A DNA stretch of 64,000 nucleotides from Nitzschia sp. pyKryTriq1 (GCA_956465555.1 OY101121.1:1326722-1390721), one strand, 5' to 3'. Counted from the stretch's first letter, positions 11,253 to 21,889 are shown. The notes: a model not told the origin generated them from the sequence alone. Made by a program: numbers and translations.

Positions 11253-11598
11253 ACTACCAATGTTGTTGTTATATCAGCAGCTTGCAATTTGGAGTTATCT
11301 CTTTTCGATATCCCAGTAGACACAACAGAATGGAGAAGAGGAGATGATTAGGCAACTGCATGCACCCATCAAACTTGCATGATGCGACATTACCGTCGCG
11401 ATAAGAAAGAGCGATGTAAGCACTGGTACGAACGGTACACGTACGGTACGATAGCGAGGGATCTGGCGATGATGATTGATGATGATTCTTCTTCTTCGCA
11501 GCGCGCGCGGAATGGGGTTACAAACGAAACCCACTGTACTCACTCCAACTACGGACTAAATACAACTACCGGTATGTACCCCAGTGTTAAAATCCGTG
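11253..11598. other. Spacer between AAA gene and LTR element
   Basis: Presumed promoter of the AAA ATPase gene; GTAC-rich around 11424-11446. No gene seen. Confidence 0.6.
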
Positions 11599-11900
11599 AG
11601 TTCTAGGCAGTGGCTAGCGGCTCAGGGATTCGGGCTAAAGGACTAATTTGACTGGGGGTTAACGAAGTGCGCTAACATAAATTAATGAGCTCTTGCTCTA
11701 ACTGATGAAATGAACTTTTGTTCATTTCTACTTTTCTTGAATCGTTGACATGTATTTCGATAGAAGTCTGTGGGCTTCTTATAGTTTCTTGGAGGATCAT
11801 AGACTGTCTCAGAGAGTCTTAGAATGAATCTCTGGGTCGTGATCGAAACGTGCGTTGTGCGTGATCGTGCGTAATTGCGAACGCTGGTCGCGTCCGTCCG
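11599..11900. repeat. LTR-like terminal direct repeat, left copy
   Basis: 302-bp repeat beginning AGTTCTAGGCAG, matching the right copy almost base for base. For the minus-strand element this is the 3' side. Confidence 0.85.
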
Positions 11901-13118
11901 GATGACTGATCGGTAGTTGAAATGGTTGTCGAAAGGTCTCGAATCGGGGTGTCGCGATAGCAGCTTGCTTGATGCCATGGGAGTTTCCTTCGTTGCAACA
12001 TTGTCGTCGTTAAGCCTGAGGTCGTCCAGTACTTGTTGGATTAGGCGTGGTTGTGATAACTTGATGGTACCGTCATCGCGGCGATCGATGTTTACGCCAA
12101 GAAAATCCGATAGAGTTCCTTCGATGGTAATATTGAGTACTTTCTTCATTTCTTCGACGGTCCTCATAATTTCGTCTTTGTCTGGTCCGGCAAGAATGCT
12201 GTCATCGGTGTATAAGACGTACATCATCTTGCCCTTGTAGAAGATGCAGTCGTCGAATTTCGATTGCGTAAAACCGAGGTCGGACAGCTTTTCTTTCAAA
12301 TAAAGGTACCATGTTCGTCCGGCGTCTTTTCCGCCGTAGAGGTTCTTGTGTACTTGGAGAACGTACTCCTCTGGGTTCTCCACTCCGTCGAGCGTGAAGC
12401 CTCGTGGTATTTCCATGTATAGGTCGCGGACTGCTGGCGCTTGTGGAAAGGCCAGTACATAATCCAGTTGGACGGTGTGCCATTTCATTTGTAGAACCAT
12501 TGCGAGTATCAGGCGAATTGCAGTCCAACCAGCCACTGGGGCATATGTCTGCTCATAGTGTTCGCCATGGATCATCTTTGAACCCTCAATATTGCACCTT
12601 GCTTTGTACTTCTTGACCTCGTTGGTTCGGACGTCGCGCTTGCGCCGTAACTGCCATACTGCGGGCAGTATTGTGGCTCCCTCTGGGACCTTGGTTCGTT
12701 TGACATAACCGTATATGCCCCCGGCCACTTGTTGCTTGATCTCCAATTCCATCGCCTGTTGAAAGTGCTGCCAGTCGGGCTGCCTCATCGCCTCATGATA
12801 GTACAGAGTATCGGGGTCAGCTTTTGCTTTGAAGGCGTAAATTTCTTCCAGTAGATCATCGTTCCTCGGGAATTGAGCTTGGAGGGAGAAGATTTCGTTC
12901 TTATCTTCCGTGCTCGCTTCAATCTCCGTAGTCATCGCTTCGATTAGTCTTTGCACTGGTTGTCGACGTCGGTCGCTTGATCGAGTTCTTGTCGGTAGCT
13001 CCACTGTTCGTGCGGGTTCGCCATCCTCGTTGCTTGGATGTGCCCGTGTGGGTTCGCCTGGCGTATTCCCGAGGTCGCTCCGAAGCGTCGGCGGGCGTTC
13101 GGTTTGCGAGTCAGGCAA
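11901..13118 (-). pseudogene. Copia-type reverse transcriptase region (fossil)
   Basis: The region has a Ser/Thr/Arg-rich lead, then the copia pol signature: WQHFQQAMELEI near the start, WQLRRKRD, KARCNIEGS, TYAPVAGWTAIRLILAM, QLDYVLAFPQAP, LYGGKDAGRTWY and the catalytic LYTDDSIL. It is only part of a pol polyprotein; the frame runs on into the left terminal repeat. Treated as a relic. Confidence 0.8.
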
Positions 13119-13245
13119 GTTGCCTCCCTCTGAATCGGCGATTACTCTTGTTCGAGTTTCGCGGTCGGAATCCGCTTGGACTCTCGCCGCCGGCGATGGG
13201 ATTGTTGTGCCGCTCGCCGTTGCCGTTTTAACTTTTGATGCGTCC

Positions 13246-13547
13246 AGTTCTAGGCAGTGGCTAGCGGCTCAGGGATTCGGGCTAAAGGACTAATTTGACT
13301 GTGGGTTAACGAAGTGCGCTAACATAAATTAATGAGCTCTTGCTCTAACTGATGAAATGAACTTTTGTTCATTTCTACTTTTCTTGAATCGTTGACATGT
13401 ATTTCGATAGAAGTCTGTGGGCTTCTTATAGTTTCTTGGAGGATCATAGACTGTCTCAGAGAGTCTTAGAATGAATCTCTGGGTCGTGATCGAAACGTGC
13501 GTTGTGCGTGATCGTGCGTAATTGCGAACGCTGGTCGCGTCCGTCCG
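13246..13547. repeat. LTR-like terminal direct repeat, right copy
   Basis: 302-bp partner of the left copy, ending CGCGTCCGTCCG; the upstream (5') repeat of the minus-strand element. Confidence 0.85.
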
Positions 13548-13774
13548 TCGTTCCGTGGACGTTCGATGTAGATATTCGAACACCCCAGGTACAGTACCAT
13601 ACGATGTCACGTGGGTCTTATTTACCCGCCCTGCAATGCCGATCAACAAAAAAACAATGATGTGCGGACCGATGCGATCGCTCATTATACCTGTACGATT
13701 ACCATTACACGTGCATTTGGCACACTCACTTTGACTTGCTCACCATTGCCTCGGTGCATAGAGGGAAAGATAAG

Positions 13775-15218
13775 ATGGTTTGCTGTATTCAATGTGCTCT
13801 CCGAGTCTTGGTGATTTCGATTCTCACTTTGAACCCTCAAGGGTTCAGTATGCCGTCGGCTGTTCCTCCGAATTCCATGCCAGGGACAAAATCGGTATGG
13901 CAGCCCGCATCATCCGGTCCGGGAAGCTTTGACACCACTCCGCATTTGCAGTCAATCACATCCTTACAATCTGGTAGTGCTGCTGGGCTTGGTAGCGATC
14001 CACACGCGTCATCATTCCTGGACAAGGTCGGCCGTTTCACCGACAAGAACTTTTTCCTGGTCGGTCTCGTCTTCGCGGTCCTATCTGCAAAATTCTTTCC
14101 ATTTGTTGGGGTAGATGGGGGGATACTTAGACCGGAACTTTTTATCGGGAAATACGGAGTCGGATTAATCTTCCTCCTTTCGGGACTATCATTGCAAACT
14201 TCAGAGCTCGCAAAGGCTCTTTCCAATATGAAACTCAATGGTTTGATCCAGTTTGCGATTTTCGTGCTTTGGCCGTTGGTAATTGGTCTTCCACTGAAGG
14301 CGCTTTTGACCAACTTCATTCCTGGCTTGATGCCTCCTGCTTTAGTCGATGGGCTGCTAATCATGACATGTTTACCGACCACTGTAAACATGTGCATAAT
14401 GCTAACGTCAGCCAGTGGTGGAAACGTGGCTGCCTCCATCTGCAACGCCGTCTTGAGCAACATGGCAGGCATTTTCATTACCCCTGCGCTGTTGTTTCAG
14501 TTCTTTGGAACTCAAATCCGGTTGCCATTCGTTCAAATGGTCTTGAAACTTTGCAAAAAGGTCCTACTCCCCGTCAGTAAGTCAGAAATTTAACTGTACT
14601 ATTGATTGTATCTTGGAGACCCGTGAATTCATCCCTTGCACTTTGTTCCATCCAGCTGTCGGGCAAGGCCTACGCGCGACAAAAGTAAAAGAGTTCTACT
14701 CTTCCCATTCAAAATTCTTCAAGCGTCTACAAGAGGTAAGAAACTCGGATGGCAAGCCAATTTTCCTTCCCTGCTACTGTACACCATGTTTTCTCAAAGC
14801 GCCATGTATATTGGGTACTCCGGAGTAGGTAATACTATTGGGTATCGCGTGGAATGCTTTTTGTAACGCCTTCTCTAGTGGATTGGGGATCGATCTACGC
14901 CAAACGTTGATTTTGTTGACTCTTCTACCCACACTTCATTTGGTATCACTTGCCGGCCTCTTTCAGATCTTTTCGTTACCCATGTTCGGGTTTTCGCGCG
15001 GTGAAGTGGTTGCAGCTTTATTTTGTTCCTCCCAAAAAACCCTCGCTTTCGGATTGCCTCTTATCCAAACAATTTTCGAAGGAAATGCCAATTTAGCGGC
15101 GTATTGTGCACCTCTCATGTTCATTCATCCTCTACAAATGACGTTGGGGTCCCTACTTATCCCTACTATATCGAAGTATTCCAGTAGTGAACCGACAAAC
15201 GGAGTAAAGACAAACTAA
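13775..15218 (+). CDS. SLC10A7-like (SBF) membrane transporter
   Basis: Three exons (13775-14576, 14656-14735, 14829-15218) give about 423 aa, with donors GTAAGT and GTAAGA and acceptors CCAG and GTAG. The frame joins as [18 protein letters not shown] and [17 protein letters not shown]. About nine or ten hydrophobic helices match the SBF-like family of the bile-acid/Na symporter fold: [68 protein letters not shown], and [24 protein letters not shown]10A7 relatives affect calcium and Golgi glycan handling; the real substrate is unclear. The first ATG in frame is 13775; a hydrophobic stretch near it could be a signal or plastid leader. It ends only 19 bp from the CysRS stop. Confidence 0.85.
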
Positions 15219-15237
15219 GCATACCCACTTTCTTCTT

Positions 15238-17298
15238 TTACTTGGCTTGCAGTCGTACCATGTGGGCTTCACGCTTTTTCAACAGTTTCTTCAGCGCACT
15301 CTTGGAGACGTCGGATCCATCGGCGTTATGCGTTGGGATGCCATCCGATGTGTACTCTGAAAACAATCCTTCATATTGTCCAACACGGAACAAGTCTTCT
15401 AGCGCAACGTTCCCGAGGTTGACCTGAGGTGATTGTTTCTGTCCTTCCTGTGACTCGCTATTTTGATCATGGAGCTTGGGCTTTGGAAGACACATTCTCC
15501 ACCTTTCGCCATCTCCTTCTGCTCCACCATCAAGTACCTCAACTCCAATCTGGGGAAGATCGAGATCACGTATACTGTCGCAAAGATCCAATATTTGTTT
15601 CATGCGATCCGTTGCTAGACCAGCTCTAGCATCGTCCAGCGCTGCATGTCGGACCGCGGATCGAAATTGGACCAACAAGTCGGTCACCTTATTTTCATCT
15701 CTCCCGCTGTGAGTTGATGCCCCCGACGCGAACATAGTATTTTCCAGGCCCGCCTTGGTTGTTTTGTTAGTAAAACCAACAAGAGACAGCATGTCTCGAA
15801 GGATTGATAAAGCGGTTATCATCGGTTCTATCGGAGCACCTTCTTCTTTTCTCAGCGTGTATATGTATTTGTATCCAATATCAACAATGAGAAGACATTG
15901 CTTGATGAATAAGGAACCGTCCATGTCACAGTGGAGTGCCTCCATGCCCACTCTCCGAGCTTCTTGGCAATCGCTGAACAATTTATGATCAACTCCCTCC
16001 CATGATTTCGAAGATTGTTCGATGCCAATTTCTTGACGGTGTACCCACAGTTGCCCATCCATCAAGAATCGAAAGATCTGTTGTCGAATGGTTCGAGCTT
16101 CCGCTAAACGTTCGTTGGAAAACGTCGCAGGCCCCCGATAAGATCCAGACAAGCCCAAACACCAAAGCCGAAAATCGTCACTCGGACTTTCCAATGCAGA
16201 CTCTATATTGTAACCAGCCAGAAAGTCTTGAATACTGATGAAATTCTTTAGCGACTTGGACATTTTGAGCCCATCAATATATAGATGTCCTGTGTGGACC
16301 CAAAAAGGAATCCAATTCGCTGTTTGCCGGTAAGCTTCAGATTGTGCGATTTCATTAGTATGGTGAGGAAACTTCAAATCGACACCTCCCGCATGCACCA
16401 AAAACTGATGAGTGGCTTCAAATTGAGCTTGCACCTCTTCAATCATGGCAGAGCATTCAATGTGCCATCCTGGTCGACCTTCGCCCCAGGGTGATGGCCA
16501 CGCAAGTGCTTCATCGGGCTTCTTCCGTTTCCACAAGACAAAATCCCTAGGATCCTTCTTTTGCTTGGCTTCCGCATCCGGACCATTTCGGCTCGTGATT
16601 TCGATATCTTGAGCAGCCGCAGGGGGTGCCAGCTTGCCATACTTGGTGATCAACCCGAGCCGTTCATTGTAGGCTCGAACGTGAAAGTACACGCCATCAT
16701 CGATTTCATATGCCATACCTTGGTCGACCAAACGTTCAATAAAGGGCACAATATGCGATCCCACACATTCGGTGACGCGAGTGACTACATGGGGCCGCAT
16801 ACAGTTCAGTGCGTCGAGATCTCTCCAAAATTCAGCCTCGAATTTCCGAGCCAGAGCGATGGGCGACAATTGTTTCTCCGCCGCAGCCGCCAGTATCTTA
16901 TCGTCCACGTCGGTAATGTTCATCACAAACAGAGGCGGAATGAAATTGTCTGCTCTGCTCACTCGGGCCTCGAGTACTCGACGAACAATGTCCAGACATA
17001 CGTAGGTACGGGCGTGGCCCAAGTGGGCCGGCGCATATGTAGTGGGACCACAAGTGTACCAGGCCAGCCCTTTGCCTTCTATCGAGGGTAGCGGCTGGAT
17101 GCTTTCCGAGAGGGAGTCAAACAAGGATATTGTGTTTGACTCCGACGACACATTATCAATGCTGCTGAAGGATCTTATAGAGCATGCAGAATTCCCAGGC
17201 CGTCGCCGGCAGCGGCTCTTTGGAATGTGATGTCCTCTGGGGAAATGGTTCACCCGAGCTGCCGAGCAGAGCAAGTGTATGGCTGGACGCTGGATCAT
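15238..17298 (-). CDS. cysS: Cysteinyl-tRNA synthetase, probably organellar
   Basis: Single-exon, about 686 aa. It charges tRNA-Cys with cysteine. Class I signatures are clear: YTCGPTTYAPAHLGHARTY (zinc Cys and HIGH-like motif), GRPGWHIECSAM (zinc-site Cys), HHTNEIAQSEA, and GLKMSKSLKN (KMSKS loop). The first 65 residues from the ATG at 17298 are Arg/Ser-rich with little acid (HFPRGHHIPKSRCRRRP), typical of a transit peptide, so mitochondrial and/or plastid use is likely. The frame is open a little above the ATG, but only with a GTG start. The C-terminus is longer than in bacteria and ends with a basic tail (KKLLKKREAHMVRLQ), as in many CysRS. Confidence 0.9.
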   Translation of the reverse strand: MIQRPAIHLLCSAARVNHFPRGHHIPKSRCRRRPGNSACSIRSFSSIDNVSSESNTISLFDSLSESIQPLPSIEGKGLAWYTCGPTTYAPAHLGHARTYVCLDIVRRVLEARVSRADNFIPPLFVMNITDVDDKILAAAAEKQLSPIALARKFEAEFWRDLDALNCMRPHVVTRVTECVGSHIVPFIERLVDQGMAYEIDDGVYFHVRAYNERLGLITKYGKLAPPAAAQDIEITSRNGPDAEAKQKKDPRDFVLWKRKKPDEALAWPSPWGEGRPGWHIECSAMIEEVQAQFEATHQFLVHAGGVDLKFPHHTNEIAQSEAYRQTANWIPFWVHTGHLYIDGLKMSKSLKNFISIQDFLAGYNIESALESPSDDFRLWCLGLSGSYRGPATFSNERLAEARTIRQQIFRFLMDGQLWVHRQEIGIEQSSKSWEGVDHKLFSDCQEARRVGMEALHCDMDGSLFIKQCLLIVDIGYKYIYTLRKEEGAPIEPMITALSILRDMLSLVGFTNKTTKAGLENTMFASGASTHSGRDENKVTDLLVQFRSAVRHAALDDARAGLATDRMKQILDLCDSIRDLDLPQIGVEVLDGGAEGDGERWRMCLPKPKLHDQNSESQEGQKQSPQVNLGNVALEDLFRVGQYEGLFSEYTSDGIPTHNADGSDVSKSALKKLLKKREAHMVRLQAK

Positions 17299-17680
17299 CT
17301 TTGAATACTGTACTTCTGAACTCGCCACCGACTTTACTGCAGCGGAGCGCCAGTTGTGTTGTGTTCGATCGCATCACCAACGTCAACAACCATCCAAACA
17401 TTGGTCCCTTGTTGATAACATTGTTGATGAAAGCTTGTTTAACTTGCTATTTGCTTCATGGCTCATTTTGGTTTGGCTTTTTTCGCCGTGCTTTCAGAAG
17501 ACGAATGATTAGTTGGACTACATCATGATCCCTCCACGTGGAATCATCCTGCTATATACAGTATGTATGCTAACGATGCCATGGGCGGCCGCGCGCGGCG
17601 GAGGGGGGAGAATTTTCGCCTGCACCGCACCTCCGCCAGCCGACTGGAGCGCCGCAATCCAACCGTACTTGCGCCGGTGC

Positions 17681-17820
17681 GTACCGGTACCAGGTACTGT
17701 ACCAGGTACCTGGTACGGTGCGGTACTCGTACAGTACCTGTCCAGGTACCAGGTACTGTGCGTACATGCAGTACCGGTACAGGTACTGTACCGGTACATA
17801 CAGTGTCTGTACACAAGTAG
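17681..17820. repeat. GTAC palindrome swarm
   Basis: By eye, eighteen GTAC tetramers lie in 140 bp, as GTACCGGTAC, GGTACTGTACC, AGGTACCTGG and CAGTACCGGTACAG. The expectation for random DNA is under one. Confidence 0.9.
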
Positions 17821-17907
17821 TAGTCTACGCCAGGTCTACTGGACCTGGATCACTACCAGTACCTGGTACTGGTACGAAGTACATGTTCTCCTCGATTTTT
17901 CTACTCT

Positions 17908-17941
17908 ACCGGTAGAGACTACCGGTAGTCTACCGGTAGAG
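17908..17941. repeat. CTACCGGTAG palindrome cluster
   Basis: Three copies of CTACCGGTAG set 3-4 bp apart, each a perfect 10-bp palindrome, inside CTCTACCGGTAGAG-type context. Confidence 0.85.
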
Positions 17942-18479
17942 CGAAAGTTACCACGAAGTATAGTAGACCTCTCCTTCGGATTGCAACCGGAGAACCCAAC
18001 TTGGTTAGTAATGCTGTGCGTGTCATCGTATACCAGGTATTGATGTTGCGCCTCCTTCTTGTATCGTGCTCGTAGATTAGAAATGTAGCGAGGTGCGAAT
18101 TCTAACGGTGCGTAGTACTCTAAGAAGTAGCGAGAGACGACCCGTTCTTCAAAAAACTAGGGTACCTACAAACTTGATCTGTACCGTAGAGAGTAGAGAA
18201 CTAGGATTTTCTAACTGGTGTGAGGACTACTATATCAAGTACAGTACGGTATGAAAATGTGGGAGTCAAAAGCATCGTGCTATTGTACAGGTGGAAATTA
18301 TTTGCATTCCATTTAGTATACATGATATTGGTCGCAGTGGAAAAGGCCGTGTGTGTCGATTGTTGTGAGTCAGGAGATAAGGGATCGTGATTGTACGGTG
18401 GGGATCCTCAGTACAAATTCAAAAGGTCGTTGTGAATGGTACCGTAAAAGTAGACGATTCATAGATGATCATGATTCGT

Positions 18480-19589
18480 CTACTCAAAGCACCCTTCTTC
18501 TGAGTAGTAGCTGGTGCTTTTGTCGTGTTCGGATAGACTAAGAGAGTCAGATGAAAACGAAACTTCGTGGTCATCTTCGAGGTGCTCAGTCTCTTCCCAG
18601 CATTTTTCAAGGAACGCGCGCTCCGAGCAGCCGCCACTTTCCCGTCGCTTGTTATCTTTCATTAGCTTGAGGATAAGCTCAGGGGTGGGTCGACCAAAGA
18701 ATACCTGGTGACCGATGGGGAGCCAGGCAAAGCTGAAGTATTCGTTAACCATAATAAGTTGTCCATCAATCCATTGTGAGTCCAGATAGCCATCAGCAGC
18801 TACTTGGCCTCGACCGCCAAATCGTTGCAAATACTTGCAGCCCCATTGCTTTGCGGCGTTGTCGCCAAGTTCGATAGGTTCCAGAAACTCATCAGTGTCG
18901 TCGGCCATGCTTGGGCTCAAGTCGACTTCAAAGGTTACCTGTCCCTTGGGGACGTTCTTCGTTCCGGTGACCTTTTGGGCGATCAAAGTGTCGCCGTGGT
19001 AGGTAACGTTGATCATTTCGTAACCGTGATCGCCGTACTTGCCAACCCAGAGGCCCTCCAAATTGAAATGAGGCATAGCAGCGCGGGCGTCGTACGCTAG
19101 GTATCGGAACTTCTCAGCATCCTGGAAACGCCCTTCTTGTTGGGCAAGTTCCATGCGCTCCAGTGACACCGTGTAAACGAACTCAGCATCTACTTGCTGC
19201 GCCTTCATGATCGACCGTTCGAGATCTCGAACCTGCTCCTTGCTGCCGCTACGGCGCGCCTCTTGAAGCTCCAAGCGCATGGCTAGCACTTCATGGCGAA
19301 GGCGATGAAGCTCGTCCCCCGTGATGAACTTCGACGCGGCGCAGTCGCTAATCTCGACATTGTCCCCAGAGTTGCCCTTTCGCGACGCGCGTCGTCTTCG
19401 AGAGATACTTTCATCGTCGAAGTTATCCGAAGAGGTTGCCACCATGTGCAGCGGTTGGATGGCGGGAGCATTCGAAGGAGCCGAGCTGTGGAAGACTCGG
19501 GAAGAAAGATCGTGCGAGGTGGGCAGGGTCGTGAATGCGTTGGCGACGGTGGCCAAAGTTGCCGTGAGAAGAAGGGAGATTCGCACCAT
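18480..19589 (-). CDS. Plastid EXECUTER-like protein (UVR-like + FBXO31-type domain)
   Basis: Single-exon, 369 aa. ISLLLTATLATVANAF then TT is a signal peptide ending in an ANAF/T junction, the diatom plastid address. After a basic RRRRASRK linker come long charged helices (residues about 90-175), including QEGRFQDAEKFRYLAYDARA, which resembles a UVR motif. The conserved part starts at GLWVGKYGDHGYEMINVTYHG and TLIAQKVTGTKNVPKGQVTFE. This matches the FBXO31/cyclin-D1-binding fold (PF12014) that plant EXECUTER proteins, sensors of singlet oxygen in chloroplasts, also carry. The C-terminus is an acidic Ser-rich tail. It lies head to head with a paralogue at 20618. Function as a singlet-oxygen sensor is inferred. 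Confidence 0.7.
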   Translation of the reverse strand: MVRISLLLTATLATVANAFTTLPTSHDLSSRVFHSSAPSNAPAIQPLHMVATSSDNFDDESISRRRRASRKGNSGDNVEISDCAASKFITGDELHRLRHEVLAMRLELQEARRSGSKEQVRDLERSIMKAQQVDAEFVYTVSLERMELAQQEGRFQDAEKFRYLAYDARAAMPHFNLEGLWVGKYGDHGYEMINVTYHGDTLIAQKVTGTKNVPKGQVTFEVDLSPSMADDTDEFLEPIELGDNAAKQWGCKYLQRFGGRGQVAADGYLDSQWIDGQLIMVNEYFSFAWLPIGHQVFFGRPTPELILKLMKDNKRRESGGCSERAFLEKCWEETEHLEDDHEVSFSSDSLSLSEHDKSTSYYSEEGCFE

Positions 19590-20617
19590 TTTGATTCAAG
19601 TATTCGGGTTAGAAAGAAGCAAAAAGTTAACAAGGTGAATGAGCAACAAATGTGTTGTTGCGTTAGTAGAGCGTTGTGAGAGGGAGTGGTTGAAAGATTT
19701 GTGGAACGCTTTCGTTGGGATTTGGGATCGATGGGTCAACGCAACGAGACTGTTGTGTCAGAGTGCAATGTGTGTATCGAGACGCCGAAGAACACCACGA
19801 CCACGCACGCACGCACGTTGCCTCCTTTTTTACGGATACTTTTTGCTGCGCTCTGCGTTTTCGCCGCCGACGATCGATGTGCTCTTGCGTGTGAATATTC
19901 TCCACGTATGCGTATCGCCCGAATCGCTATATTTGTGCCCTGTCGACGAAATTTTGTCATATTTATGTCTCTGCACTAAATAAGGCAAGCTGCTACAGAA
20001 CAACGTCACTTGACGTGTTGCGTTTTTCTTCGAAAAAGAATGGTTGGCTGCCGCATTTACTCCGAGTACTTTGTTTTTTATCCGGTCGACGAACGAAGTA
20101 CAGACACGCATGACACGTCATGTGTTAGTTGATTTCCCCCTAAATTGCCCCGCTTCAAGAGAGAAAGAGGGGGAAAGTTGGAATTCTTGCGTGGACCAGA
20201 GTGAGATTTGATTGGTTCAAAGGGATCAACGTGAGACAGAGTGTCGTTAAATACGTGGGAATACGTCATCCACTTTTTGATGTACGTTTTCCCTCCAACA
20301 ACGAACAAGCAAGCAAGGAGGCAGGAGAGAAGAATTGCAATCGAGAGACATCACAACATCTCGTACAAGTACGTACCTGGTACTGTATGCTACCAGTACC
20401 AGGCACTCGTCCGAAGTCGTGGTGGTTGGCATCAACGGCATCGCTGATCAAAAACAGAACATTCTGTCTCATTCAGAACGAGCTGACACACTAAAAAGTG
20501 TTCATCGGCACTGCGCCCAAGAAGCACTTGTCATTTTTCGTCCGAAGTGTCAAAAGCAACGACGTCACTTTTTCCAACACTTGGACGAAAGATCTACACC
20601 TTCCAAAATACATCACC
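19590..20617. other. Shared divergent promoter region
   Basis: About 1 kb between the two head-to-head EXECUTER-like genes. No gene of its own; short frames have no domain. A small GTACCTGGTACTG palindrome cluster lies near 20370-20405. Confidence 0.6.
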
Positions 20618-21889
20618 ATGTTGTCGTCCAACTCTATCGTTTCATTCGTTGCAGCGGCTTGCTTCCTGACGCACCATTCCCATCATGTGGCATCCTTTTC
20701 GGTCGGTTGGAGCTCCAAGTCTCACCAGCCGATCGGCACAGCCCTCTCCGTTTCCTTTTCATCTGCCGATGAAGCGTCCGACCTTAATCACCCCAACCGC
20801 ATTGCGGAGTTCCAGGATCTCGAGCCACTGATCGAGTCGGATACTCGACGGGCTCGCAAGAAAGAAGATAAGAAAATTCGTCGCCGCTTTGCCAGGTATG
20901 GTGACGATCTTTGGGCCCTTCGATCAGTCATTGGAGAATTGAGTAAAAAACTTATCAAGGCAATCAACAATGATTCCCGCGAGAAGGAGCAATCCATCCG
21001 TGAAAAGCTTCGAGAGATGGAAGAACAGGACCCTGAATTTGTTTACAAGATGGAACTTCAGAAGATGAGAAACGCTCAAAACGAAGAACGAATCGAAGAT
21101 GCGGAAGAACACAGTAAAAACGCAGTTGCAGCGAGGAGTCAGCTGCCCCAATACAATCTTGATGGACTTTGGGTTGGAAAGTAAGTGAGCTGAATTTTTA
21201 TTCTGGTGAATGCGAGCGAAATAATGCAACTGTGCTGGTTAATGAAAAGTAGATTACTCACTCTCTTCCTTCCTGTGTGAAGATATGGTCACCACGGATA
21301 CGAAATTATCAACATCACTTACTCTGGTGATACCTTGGTTGCGTACAAAGTGACGGGAGATAGGAACGTGCCTCGTGGAGAAATTACCTTCCAAGTCAAC
21401 CTCGATCCATTCCCTACCAAATCTGTGGGATCCAATGTCGCCGCCGCGGACACACAGTTGCAGCCCATTTCCCTTACCGAAAAGGCTGCCAAGAAGTGGG
21501 GAACTTCGCAACTACCAAGGTACCGTGGACTCGGGCAAGTTGCGGAGCCCGGCTATTCCAACAGCCAGTGGATGGACGGACAACTCATCATCATCGGGGA
21601 GGAGTACTTTTCGTTTGCGTGGGTACCAATTGAACAGCAGATCTTCTTCGGACGACCATCTCCGGAGTTGGCATTGAAGATGCTTCGAGAGAGCTCCGCT
21701 GCGTCTTCTATTGGTGCAAAGCGGGTATGGGATGCACCGCCTTCGATGGATGACGATGTTGCCGTTTTGAAGGACTACGTTGCAAGTTGTTTGGAGCGAA
21801 CCTCGGAGACTGTGGAAGAGGAGCTTCAAGGGGATCCCTTTTCTTGCATTTGGCACGGAATGGACACTGAGGAATGCTATTTCCAGTAA
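20618..21889 (+). CDS. Plastid EXECUTER-like protein, second copy
   Basis: Two exons (20618-21180 and 21283-21889, GTAAGT donor, GTGAAG acceptor) give about 389 aa. The N-terminus has a hydrophobic leader ending HHVASFSVG, an ASF junction typical of diatom plastid import. Charged helices with a UVR-like stretch follow (RNAQNEERIEDAEEHSKNA). Then GLWVGK-intron-YGHHGYEIINITYSG, VAYKVTGDRNVPRGEITFQ and YFSFAWVPIEQQIFFGRPSPEL line up with the minus-strand neighbour's KYGDHGYEMINVTYHG, TGTKNVPKGQVTFE and YFSFAWLPIGHQVFFGRPTPEL. The neighbour has no intron at this point. Role as above: a plastid protein of the EXECUTER/FBXO31-domain type, inferred to sense or signal photo-oxidative state. Confidence 0.7.

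Larger units (their letters stand above)
11599..13547 (-). mobile_element. Short Ty1/copia-type LTR element, incomplete
   Basis: About 1.95 kb lies between two direct repeats of about 302 bp (11599-11900 and 13246-13547). The inner part carries a copia-type reverse transcriptase on the minus strand and no recognisable gag, protease, integrase or RNase H. It is thus a much reduced, broken copy. The terminal repeats differ by about one base, so the copy, or its last rearrangement, is young. Edges do not show the usual TG...CA, and no clean target-site duplication was found; CCGTG occurs just outside both ends but is not exactly placed. The order and RT type point to a diatom copia (CoDi-like) family. 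Confidence 0.75.
17299..18479. other. Gene-free stretch with dense GTAC palindromes
   Basis: No gene supported. Frames crossing 17513-18043 translate repeats. Nested palindromes fill 17681-17820 and CTACCGGTAG units 17908-17941. The part near 17300-17400 should hold the CysRS promoter. Confidence 0.7.

Noticed and set aside
17513-18043. 176-codon frame and its neighbours on both strands
   Set aside because: They translate palindromic GTAC repeats (TGT, YRY, PVP runs) in every frame, which is composition, not coding.
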